A stretch of DNA of 10,322 nucleotides, taken from contig NW_003108093.1 in NCBI RefSeq assembly GCF_000003605.2, positions 53,400 to 63,721 of the forward strand, written 5' to 3'. Each line of letters begins with the position of its first letter. Position 1 is the stretch's first letter. Below are positions 1 through 7,247 of this stretch, one piece after another. This DNA comes from Saccoglossus kowalevskii (Eukaryota > Hemichordata > Enteropneusta > Harrimaniidae). A program made the translations under genes and the position numbers. The notes beneath the pieces were generated by a model. That model was not told the DNA's origin. It searched no databases and saw nothing but the letters and a program-made list of their open reading frames with translations.

Positions 1-155
1 TTTTTGGTAAAAAGTGATATTTTCGACTTCTTGTTAAAAACTGTAAGTCCGATTGCTTTGATACTATTCATATTGTTCATTTTCTAATGATGTCTTCAGT
101 TCTTTAATTGAAATGTGCATTGCTAACAGCGGAGCTATCTCAGCCGATAGGCTGC
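1..155 (+). repeat. Dispersed repeat, 3'-terminal fragment
   Basis: This segment matches, with mismatches, two parts of the repeat at 8896-9208. One is the GTTAAAAAGTGATATTTT / GACTT / GTTAAAAAC block (compare 9099-9131). The other is the TTGTTCATTTT-TGATG-TCTTCA-TTCT block (compare 9041-9071). It ends at CAGCGGAGCTA (127-137), the exact reverse complement of TAGCTCCGCTG (8900-8910) that opens the other copy. The two ends therefore look like 11-bp terminal inverted repeats of one non-autonomous element family. A small hairpin, CAGCC-GATA-GGCTG (141-154), follows the terminus. The family resembles abundant TTTTAGCTC-type bivalve repeats by memory only. The copy continues off the left edge. Confidence 0.6.
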
Positions 156-296
156 TTGTTTATATATCTGACACCAAAAAAAAACTGACCATCCGTAAAA
201 TGCCGTGTGGATGTGTTCGAATATATAGAATGTCTTCATTAAGTCTTGTACGTGACATTTAACTCACATTCAAACACTTTCTTTTGTTTACGTCAG

Positions 297-427
297 ATGT
301 AGAAGCGCTATCAACGTGTGATGAAATCCCATCACTGTTTGCACAGTTCAAAAGGTTCTTGGTTGCAATTTCAGGCTATTATCTCATTAAATTGTTACTA
401 CATGTACAAGATGAAAAAAAGATGTAA
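297..427 (+). CDS. Candidate coding exon (terminal exon or internal exon ending at 423)
   Basis: A good 3' splice site, a pyrimidine-rich tract ending in GTCAG at 296, is followed by an open frame. It starts at GTA (299-301) after two leading bases (phase 1 entry) and ends at TAA (425-427), giving 42 codons. The peptide opens VEALSTCDEIPSLFAQFKRF, continues with a hydrophobic stretch (LVAISGYYLIKLLLHV) and ends in charged residues, QDEKKM. That composition is protein-like and suggests amphipathic helices; I recognise no family. Two readings are possible: a terminal exon with stop at 425, or an internal exon ending at 423 with donor GAT|GTAAAA. The length alone is not significant in AT-rich DNA; the call rests on acceptor quality and composition. 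Confidence 0.4.
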
Positions 428-463
428 AATAATCAAATTATCACAAGAATATTGCAAAATATT

Positions 464-957
464 CATTCAGACAGAATGCATCTACCTCACTGTACTGTCA
501 TTCAGACAGAATGCATCTACCTCACTGTACTGTCATTCAGACAGAATGCATCTACCTCACTGTACTGTCATTCAGACAGAATGCATCTACCTCACTGTAC
601 TGTCATTCAGACAGAATACATCTACCTCACTGTACTGTCATTCAGACAGAATGCATCTACCTCACTGTACTGTCATTCAGACAGAATGCATCTACCTCAC
701 TGTACTGTCATTCAGACAGAATGCATCTACCTCACTGTACTGTCATTCAGACAGAATGCATCTACCTCACTGTACTGTCATTCAGACAGAATGCATCTAC
801 CTCACTGTACTGTCATTCAGACAGAATGCATCTACCTCACTGTACTGTCATTCAGACAGAATACATCTACCTCACTGTACTGTCATTCAGACAGAATGCA
901 TCTACCTCACTGTACTGTCATTCAGACAGAATGCATCTACCTCACTGTACTGTCATT
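464..957 (+). repeat. 35-bp minisatellite, 14 copies (2 x 245 bp), each with a let-7 seed match
   Basis: Fourteen head-to-tail 35-bp units start at 464, 499, 534 and so on to 919, with a four-base partial unit at 954-957. The only differences I see are G-to-A at 618 (copy 5) and 863 (copy 12), both turning GAATGCATC into GAATACATC. They lie 245 bp (7 units) apart, so copies 1-7 and 8-14 are identical blocks. Each unit carries CTACCTCA (first 482-489, last 937-944) and a short inverted repeat CTGTC-ATTCA-GACAG (for example 495-509). The unit has no stop in any plus frame, and 35 is not a multiple of 3. The long plus-strand ORFs here are therefore by-products cycling through one 35-residue repeat, not evidence of a protein. 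Confidence 0.97.
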
Positions 958-1795
958 TTAATCAACATATTCTATAGCTATGTACATGTATATGGTCATG
1001 TGACCTCATTAAATTTTTTTAACTATCTTATCTGGAACTCTATGACAGTGTAAATGTTCAACGAGTGCTTGTAACAAAGAGCCAGGTGATATGCCCTCTC
1101 TGATGGCTTTCCTGTTGAATCTCTCTTCTCTACATTGATTAAAAACATGCATGTTATTCTTTGTATTGACTGGGTATAACTTTGTGTTTACGTTTTTACA
1201 ACTCTGTCATTGACAGTGTTTTTTGTTGTGACTGACATCTAGACATTCCATGTTGCCAAGAAAGCAATCTTTCCTACTATTCTGTAATGTCAAAGATGTG
1301 AACTATTTAAATATGCAGTCATCATCAAAATAAATACATGTAGACTGCTGAATTATATGATCGCTCCTTTTGGAAGGTTACTCATCTTGGTATTTTTATT
1401 ATGGATTCATTATTATATATATACTTATAATGTTTATAAAGTATATTTTTCTGTAGTTCATGATAGGCAGCAAATTGCCGTCATCATGACCTTGACCTTC
1501 AAACACAATAATTTTTTGCTAAATTGTTCATTTTTAAAAAAAATTATTTAATTTTGGACATTATTTTTGTCTTTTGACATTATTTTTTGACATTACGGAG
1601 TAATATATTAATTTACATTATTTTGGGTGTATCAACTATTATGCCCTGTACCAAGAGTGACTAGGAATAAATTAACTCAGTATTGGACATTAAGTTGACA
1701 ATACCATAGATTTACTAAATTCAAGAATATTGAATGCTGATAATCCAATTACACTACTTAGTGATATTTTACTACAGAATAGCTGAATCCACTCA
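958..1795. other. Non-coding stretch after the minisatellite
   Basis: I see no gene here. If 297-427 is a terminal exon this would be its 3' UTR. Possible polyadenylation signals are ATTAAA (1008-1013), AATAAA (1329-1334) and an AATAAA-type site near 1668. Two nuclear-receptor-like sites stand out: GGTCA-TG-TGACC (994-1005) and TGACCT repeated directly (1487-1498). Positions 1555-1600 hold a short imperfect tandem of GACATTATTTTT. The remainder is AT-rich with no coding signal I trust. Confidence 0.5.
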
Positions 1796-2788
1796 ATGTC
1801 ATTGCAGAGATGTTTGAAGGCTCTACTTCATATCTATACTGCTAAGTATAGAGTGTGTAGGGTACACTTAGTTTCACATAAGCATTTACTCCTGGGAAAC
1901 TCTTATGTTACATTGAAATCCTTAAATGACATTACTTTCATTGGTTCTCAAAGCCAATTTGGTAATGTTTATTACCCATGAGTCATTGTGGCTTTCTTTT
2001 CTCATTTGCCGATTTACTGCCAATCTCGCAAAAGATTTTCTATAGAGTCATTATGCCTCTAAGACTTTGTGATTGTTTTTACCTGTCATTTATAATTTAT
2101 AAAACTAGTTTAATATAAAATAGTTTAAAAAACATTTATGCCTATATAAATCAGAAGGTACTAGAGTTGCTATTATTTTATGTAAAATGATATTGACCTC
2201 TAAAGGTCACACATCCTGGTACTTTTTGCTATGTAATGTACATAGATTCTTTTTCACTGTTTTTATATAAGTTGTTCATTTTTTTCAGTGTAACTGTGAA
2301 ATAAAACAAACATACAAAATCCTACCAGTATTTCAAGATGAAATATATTAATAACAAATCTAGAAATTTCACTTTGCTTTTCAAGGTGGTGTGTAGTAAT
2401 TGCATTCAAAAGATATGTGTAATCAAATACTATAGATGAAATAATTTTATCAATGCAGTATAATCTCATTATTTTCACTCACAAGTGAAATTAAATCTAT
2501 GTTAATATGTAAAATTACAATTGAAGTCATTGTTTTGCCTGAAAATCTGTAAAATTTGGAAAAAACAGCTAAAAATATCAAAATAGTAAAATTAAACACC
2601 AGTGACAATTAATAATTTGACAATTAGAATTTGAGATATCAGGATCATAATGACCACGGTGAATGCACACTGAATAGATCAACTATATCCATGTACATGT
2701 AGTAGTAAGGTCTCACTGCTAACCATCTTATAAGAATTGGCTTTGAAAGGGGTTTTGAGTTGCGTAGTCATGTAAGGCACAGCCGGGA
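1796..2788. other. Largely featureless AT-rich stretch with one weak ORF
   Basis: Positions 1796-1981 (+) are open for 61 codons from ATG, starting MSLQRCLKALLHIYTAKYRV, but this length is expected by chance and no family is recognised. A small hairpin GGTAAT-GTTT-ATTACC lies at 1961-1976. TGACCT-CTAA-AGGTCA, an everted pair of perfect nuclear-receptor half-sites, lies at 2194-2209. An acceptor-like TTTTTTTCAG ends at 2288 and is followed by 20 open codons to TAA (2349-2351); I do not consider this sufficient for an exon. Confidence 0.4.
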
Positions 2789-2800
2789 GGGGGGGGGGGG
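2789..2800 (+). repeat. Poly(G) tract, 12 G
   Basis: An uninterrupted run of 12 G follows GGGA, giving GCCGGGA then G12. Long mononucleotide G runs are unusual in AT-rich DNA and are length-unstable; they are also places where sequencing miscalls the count. Confidence 0.9.
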
Positions 2801-2879
2801 TCACACATGAGAATCCAGCCTAAAATTCACGTATCTCAACTGTATATTGATATTAATGAATATCCAAAGAGCTTAGACC

Positions 2880-3056
2880 ACCATTAATAATAAAATTTTT
2901 AGTATTTTATACTTTATTTTTTCTGTTTTGTCCTATTAATGTTTTACTTTTATTTAGTTAGTTTTATCATTTTAGTATTTTGTTATTTGTTATTTACCAT
3001 ACTAAACCCCCTGATGGTTTTGGTTGTGTAATAAAGTTATTATTAATAATAAGTTT
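2880..3056 (+). mobile_element. Probable non-LTR retrotransposon 3' tail (no coding part)
   Basis: This is a T/A-rich segment with recurring TTTAGT and TTAGTTAG motifs. It is followed by ACCCCCTGATGGTTTTGG, then AATAAA (3030-3035) and a short TTA/TAA-rich tail (GTTATTATTAATAATAAG, 3036-3053). The layout parallels the 3' UTR and tail of the recognisable element at 7969-8181: TTAGTTAGT tracts, a short GC-richer block with TTGTGTAA, then a microsatellite tail. No LINE coding sequence precedes it, so it would be a severely 5'-truncated copy. The two tails are similar in architecture, not identical, so they may belong to different subfamilies. Confidence 0.4.
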
Positions 3057-3353
3057 ATACATTATGTGAGTATTAGCTGTACACCACTGTGACATCTGTG
3101 ACTTGAGTATAATTCTACATGTAGTTTTGTCTTGCTCAACTAAAACTTCTTCTTCCCAATCCACATTGTTTGTTAGGATAAAGTCTATAACTTCATCAGT
3201 GTCTCATATCCGTTGAGTTTTAAGTAAACTAGTTGATCTTGGTCCATCCGTGGAAATTTTGGTAATTGCTTGGCCGTAATAATGTTTTACTGCATCTTTA
3301 AAAATAACATTTTTATCAGCGTACAACAATAAAGTGTTAAGATATAAAATTGT
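3057..3353 (-). pseudogene. Minus-strand coding-like relic with one in-frame stop, unrecognised family
   Basis: Reading the minus strand from 3353 (just after a TAA at 3356-3354), one frame stays open to 2998 except for a single TGA at 3206-3204. Before the stop, the peptide includes KDAVKHYYGQAITKISTDGP. After it comes DTDEVIDFILTNNVDWEEE, then a stretch with Cys and Trp residues (CRIILKSQMSQWCTANTH). Charge and residue usage look like real protein, but length alone could arise by chance, and the last ~20 codons overlap the retrotransposon tail. I do not recognise the family; it could be a host exon relic or part of a transposon protein. No convincing start or splice sites delimit it. Confidence 0.35.
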
Positions 3354-3694
3354 TTAAAATGAAAAACAGTCAGAAGTCAGTGCACACTCTCCTAATAAAA
3401 ACAATTTTTTTTTATAAATACATGTGTATAATATTTGGAAAGTTAACAAGTGTAATTGTCTAAACGCTATCTATCATTCCTCATTACATACTTTACATGT
3501 AATGGGTACATAAATTAAAAAATAAGACGTTTGTAGAAAGAATATCAATGCAGCTCAATTACTGTATCAACTTCAATACACATGTTCATATGGTGTCAAT
3601 ATGTTTAGTTAAAAAGAAAAAAAAAAAGACAACATCTGGTTTTGATGTTCCCGAAAAATAATTGTATGATTTAAAAGTAAATGTGCTGCATGCC

Positions 3695-3708
3695 GTTACT
3701 ATAGAAAC
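3695..3708. promoter_or_regulatory. X-box (RFX) motif match
   Basis: GTTACTATAGAAAC matches every position of the nematode X-box consensus GTHNYYATRRNAAC, bound by RFX transcription factors that control ciliary genes. From base composition I would expect well under one chance match in this window. A short plus-strand ORF begins 18 bp downstream (3726). Function is inferred from the motif alone. Confidence 0.35.
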
Positions 3709-3725
3709 TGTGAACTGATCTTTCT

Positions 3726-3839
3726 ATGAAATATATGAATATGCACAGTGTTTCTTTGTGTCTTATATTACAATTGCCGAAGGATGAAAGAGAATCAGCC
3801 GTGAAAAAAGATAAAGCTTTAGATATCCCATTCTACTGA
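3726..3839 (+). CDS. Short ORF (37 codons plus stop), possible small peptide or terminal exon part
   Basis: The frame opens after TGA (3711-3713). ATG codons at 3726, 3735 and 3741 lead to TGA at 3837-3839. The N-terminal half is hydrophobic (HSVSLCLILQ). The C-terminal half is charged and protein-like (LPKDERESAVKKDKALDIPF). It lies just downstream of an X-box match. The hydrophobic start could be accidental, with the charged half being the end of a spliced exon, but no strong acceptor is visible. ORFs of this length are common by chance here; composition is the main argument. Confidence 0.2.
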   Translation: MKYMNMHSVSLCLILQLPKDERESAVKKDKALDIPFY

Positions 3840-4300
3840 AGCATGGTGTGCGATTGTCATGTTTCATTTTAAGCTTTGGGATATATTGCTGTTCGCTTTA
3901 TCTAGGAGAACATGGAACGATCTTTCATGTGTGTATTTTTGATATCAAATTTATTAAACTGATGTTGTTCTCAGAAGTATTGTTATACCTTTATACAAGA
4001 ATGGTTGAAAATACCGGTAATGTCATTTGCATTTGACATTATTGAGATGCTAAAGTAATTTATGTTTCTTCTGGTCATTATACGCATCGAAATTGTATGC
4101 ATCACATTTTATTTATATCAAATAAATATATCAAAATACATGTGAAAGCCCAATTTTTATATACATGTATCCAGGATTAGTAAAAAAAAGAGGGGAAATT
4201 ACTCTATTACTTAAAAAGTAACAAAAACCGCATTTGACACTAATATTCATATGCACCATATTTCAATGAGTTCTGTCAATTCGGTGGAGATTGTCAGATG
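3840..4300. other. No gene identified
   Basis: The open frame from ATG at 3848 (62 codons) is Cys/Phe/Ile/Leu-rich and looks like translated AT-rich DNA. An octamer (POU) site, ATTTGCAT, is at 4025-4032; TACATGTA is at 4162-4169. I see nothing else. Confidence 0.4.
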
Positions 4301-4301
4301 A

Positions 4302-4871
4302 TGACATCACAATGTCTAAGTGTACAAGGATTAATCAAATTGCTGATAAAGTGATGGTGTGATATAAAACAAAAATCATACATGTAATAATCGCATGATA
4401 AGGTTGACGTCATCGGATACGCACAATTGCTACCTGAGTTTTTTATCAGTCCGAGCTGTAGATGAGAATTCATGCTACTTTGTTGGTTATTACGAGTGTC
4501 TGCTGACGTTAGCGTAAGAGAAAATCATGGGATTGTACATGTATTTTAACACAGGAATTTCACAGTCAAAGGACATTTTTGAAAGTGGAATAACTGATAT
4601 ATGAATGTCATTGTTTGCGCTTAGTATGCAAATTGTGTTGACTGAACAGTGTTCTATTTCATATGAACACTTTTTTTTCACACTTTATGGCAATTCTGCC
4701 CGATTGTGATATCACATTTGCTCCAATTTGCTACATTTTTAACAAATTTCTACCAATTTTTATGAGCGACTGAATAAATAATTGTAAAAATAAAACACAT
4801 TAACCATTGTTACCATAGTCTGTAGCTGTTGGACTTCAGGAAGTGTGTACAATGAAAAATATGTGACGTCA
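4302..4871. promoter_or_regulatory. Cluster of CRE-like sites (possible enhancer or promoter)
   Basis: Two perfect cAMP-response-element palindromes, TGACGTCA, lie at 4405-4412 and 4864-4871. One-mismatch versions lie at 4302-4309 (TGACATCA) and 4504-4511 (TGACGTTA). An octamer site ATGCAAAT is at 4626-4633. The segment 4390-4515 holds several CpG dinucleotides, unusual for this window. CREB/ATF factors bind such sites in animals. No clear coding start is linked to the cluster; function is inferred from motifs alone. Confidence 0.3.
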
Positions 4872-5650
4872 AACTATGTGTTAAGCATTTTTATACTGTC
4901 CTGTATTATGTCACACTATGGAGATAGGTATAATACTAGTAAATTTCCTTCATCTTGATGTTTAAGTATTAAAAATTGTTCTTGCTGTGTACTTTAAATC
5001 TGACTTTTTCATGCAGTAATATAGACAGATATTTTTTTTTCAGGAACTTATTTCCCCAGAAATGATATTATAATCTGATAATAGCATTCATCTGTTAGAC
5101 AATGACAGTCATATTTAAACACTTTACTTTGTTTACATTGAACTGTGCAACAATGAAACTTATGACTGCAGCCCTCTAGATTTATCCATAATTTAACACT
5201 TTGCACATACACATTTCATTATCTGTTGTATGTAACATACAATGGTCACTGCATATTTTGCAAGTTTAGTACAAGAGTCATCACATTGGATGTTGAAAAC
5301 AAAATTGCAGCCTGCAGGAAAGTCTGCATGCTGCTAAAAATCTAATCAATATACATATAGCAGTTAGGGAAAAAGTGCTTTGGTCCAAGATTTTTTCATG
5401 GACACAATTACTGCTTGAATAAATATTTGAATTTTTATATAGTTGGTCTTCTTTGCAGTTTATTATGTATTTGTAAAACATGATAAATTCAGACTAACAA
5501 TTGTAGGCAAGGCTTCATCTGTTTTGCTATGTTTTCCTGATACATTTTTTCCTTCTATACTGTTAAAATATAACCATGTAACTTGTGTATCTAACTGTGA
5601 GTTCATTAAGCATCCACACTGCGTATACCTGCCTTATCCTTGCATTACAG
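4872..5650. other. No gene identified
   Basis: The stretch is AT-rich. Acceptor-like sites end at 5043 (T-run then CAG) and 5458 (CTTCTTTGCAG). The latter opens a frame of about 78 codons, to TGA at 5692-5694, whose residue usage is only weakly protein-like. The minus-strand ORF 5281-5481 looks like a chance frame. I see no repeat or RNA gene. Confidence 0.4.
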
Positions 5651-5686
5651 TCAACGACATTCTACAAGATGTAATACAGTGGGAAG
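5651..5686 (+). CDS. Weak micro-exon candidate (36 nt)
   Basis: A clear pyrimidine-rich acceptor, CCTTATCCTTGCATTACAG, ends at 5650. The bases up to AAG|GTCAAT (5686) form a 36-nt interval. In one frame it encodes NDILQDVIQWE, which is protein-like. The donor is weak, departing from GTRAGT at positions +3 and +5. This frame's phase does not fit a direct junction with 7010-7247, though another frame would. Treat as speculative. Confidence 0.15.
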
Positions 5687-5995
5687 GTCAATGATGTTCT
5701 ATGTTGGTTTTTATTTGAAAACGTGCTGCTGAGTCTCTCTTGAGAATCAGTAATGAGTCTGGTGCATGTAGATGAATCACAGTTTATAGCTCCCACGTGA
5801 CGACTACTATAATTCAACATTATTTTGATTGTATGGTTCAAGAAGACTATGACTGTCACTTTTAGTCCCATTTAATCAACAGACATCTTTGTTTGTATCT
5901 GTAGTGTATCAATGACTGAAATGACAAGCAATCCAAATAGATGCAGTTTTAAACGTTTTATTAACAAATGTCATTTAGAAACTCTATGCGACTTT

Positions 5996-6009
5996 GTTAC
6001 CATGGCAAC
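5996..6009. promoter_or_regulatory. Canonical palindromic X-box (RFX site)
   Basis: GTTACCATGGCAAC is an exact match to the RFX consensus GTTRCCATGGYAAC, two half-sites separated by two bases. RFX proteins bind it upstream of cilia-associated genes in animals. Nearby ATG codons open only unconvincing frames (a minus-strand ATG at 5871 lies 125 bp away), so the target gene is unknown. It could act at a distance on a gene outside the window. Confidence 0.45.
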
Positions 6010-6040
6010 TATTTTTGTTGATGCAGTCTGGTTTTCTGTT

Positions 6041-6114
6041 ATTATTTAAATTATTATAATTAATTTTCCAGCCACGTAATATTTAAATAATGTTATATAT
6101 CAATAATTATTGAT
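6041..6114. repeat. A/T-rich inverted repeats
   Basis: ATTATTTAAAT (6041-6051) pairs with ATTTAAATAAT (6081-6091) across 29 bases. It is followed by a 16-bp perfect palindrome, ATCAATAATTATTGAT (6099-6114). In DNA this AT-rich, such structures can occur by chance. Confidence 0.5.
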
Positions 6115-7009
6115 TTTTTTGATATGAAATGAATTATATAAAAATAAAATTCATATACATTGTTATTCTATAATCCTCTATTACAGTCATAGTAGTAAGT
6201 ATCAAGCATTGTGTGTAATGTGATCAGAATCAGGAAGTTTTGAATTTAAAAAAACGTTTTGCGGATGACATACATTTGTTACACAAGTACATGTACATAA
6301 TGATAATGCACCCTAAACAATCAATGTTCAGTACAATCTACATGTATAATACAAAATATCTATATAGAACTGCTTAGAACTTGTGAAGAAGTGATCAAAA
6401 ACATATTGTAGTTCCTTGTAGTTTCCATTTGTGTGTTTGTTGGGGGGGGGGGTATGGGTTACTCAGTACTACATGGAATATTGAACATGAAAACGAGTGA
6501 TATAATGCAGTATTTTGTTGTTGTTTGTAAGTAACATCTTTATCATACACACATATAACAGCTCATATAAAGCGTTAATACTAAAATAAGGGTTGAATTC
6601 AGACGGCTGACCTCTAATGATTCTTGGCATGAAAGTTATCACACACAGATTAATATATAACACACTGGTGACATAGCCATTGTTGACATTGTAATCACAT
6701 CTGGGAATTTAATAGCATTTCAAATTTATATGTGACAATCAGATATTTTTGAAACAGGTGCATTCAAGCTATTAAATGTTGTTCGTGCATAATGAGTAGT
6801 TAAAATATCAAAAAATTCATTATTGCAGCACTATTGTATCAAAGGTCACAGGATACATGACCTGATACATTTTTAAGTCACATTGCAATTCCTGCTGTGT
6901 TGCGTGAAAGGAATTACACTTCAAATTCAAAACCAAATTTTATTAATATTTTTGCAGTGGTATTGTGAATATAAAATAAAACATTTGATTGTTAAGTTTT
7001 TTATTTCAG
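6115..7009. other. No gene identified
   Basis: The stretch is AT-rich with no coding signal I trust. It includes TACATGTA at 6288-6295 and 6339-6346, TGACCT at 6608-6613, and an inverted AGGTCA pair at 6843-6848 / 6858-6863. TTTTTGCAG ending near 6957 is an alternative acceptor upstream of the 7010 exon candidate; it opens a different frame of about 31 codons that ends at TAG inside that exon, so I consider it less likely. Confidence 0.4.
6442..6452 (+). repeat. Poly(G) tract, 11 G
   Basis: Eleven uninterrupted G follow a GT-rich stretch (GTGTGTTTGTT). This is the second long G run in an otherwise G-poor window, on the same strand as the one at 2789-2800. Confidence 0.9.
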
Positions 7010-7247
7010 AATTAGACCACCAAACACAAACACAGTCGGTGCTCAATTAGAATCACTCATAAATAACGTATCTGAATGTACATGCGTTCTCCCGATCTGG
7101 TTGAAATTGATAGAAACATTGACATCAAATGTTCCGTTGTTGCTTGTCGACCCAGAGAACAGAGATTTGGTATTACATGGTACTGTTGTGTTGGAAATAG
7201 CTATGAAATTTGAAGGAGAGACTTTCATCAAACCCAGAAGTGATGAG
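7010..7247 (+). CDS. Candidate coding exon, helical protein of unrecognised family
   Basis: A strong acceptor, TTTTTTATTTCAG, ends at 7009. After one leading base, the frame beginning ATT AGA CCA (7011) is open for 79 codons to GAT GAG (7247). The peptide begins IRPPNTNTVGAQLESLINNV, continues with SECTCVLPIWLKLIETLTSN and VPLLLVDPENRDLVLHGTVV, and ends in MKFEGETFIKPRSDE. Alternating amphipathic helices suggest an alpha-solenoid (HEAT-like) region, by inference only. This part does not resemble retrotransposon protein, yet it runs in the same frame straight into the LINE fragment at about 7248. A weak donor, GAG|GTGTAT, falls at that junction. Either the LINE inserted into an exon or the splice site lies at its edge. 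Confidence 0.45.

Noticed and set aside
160-258. Minus-strand 32-codon ORF starting MSRTRLNEDILYIRTHPHGI
   Set aside because: It has protein-like residues, but it is short, sits immediately after an in-frame stop and lies beside a repeat. Frames of this length are frequent by chance.
464-957. CRISPR-like array
   Set aside because: Units are contiguous with no spacers, in a eukaryotic context; it is a minisatellite.
318-1053. Three overlapping plus-strand ORFs of 169-219 codons
   Set aside because: They run through the minisatellite in all three frames and encode the same rotating 35-residue repeat, because the 35-bp unit lacks stops. Only short unique ends differ. Not evidence of a protein.
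1796-1981. 61-codon plus-strand ORF
   Set aside because: Length is at chance level for this composition, no family is recognised and no strong splice or promoter signal accompanies it.
2289-2351. Possible terminal exon after TTTTTTTCAG
   Set aside because: Only 20 codons before a stop; poly-T followed by CAG is common in AT-rich DNA.
2483-2538. Minus-strand interval between acceptor TTTTCAG and donor GTGAGT
   Set aside because: Splice motifs are good, but the peptide (Ile/Leu/Thr-rich) is not distinctive and nothing nearby joins to it.
272-5136. Similarity of AAACACTTTCTTTTGTTTAC (272-291) to 5117-5136
   Set aside because: About 18 of 20 bases agree but the match does not extend; low-complexity T-rich sequence explains it.
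5443-5694. 83-codon plus-strand ORF
   Set aside because: Residue usage (Cys, Phe, Tyr, Val rich) is what AT-rich noncoding DNA gives; only its last 36 nt were kept as a weak micro-exon candidate.
5662-5871. 69-codon minus-strand ORF 125 bp from the canonical X-box
   Set aside because: Tempting as an RFX target, but the peptide has no recognisable feature and the length is unremarkable.
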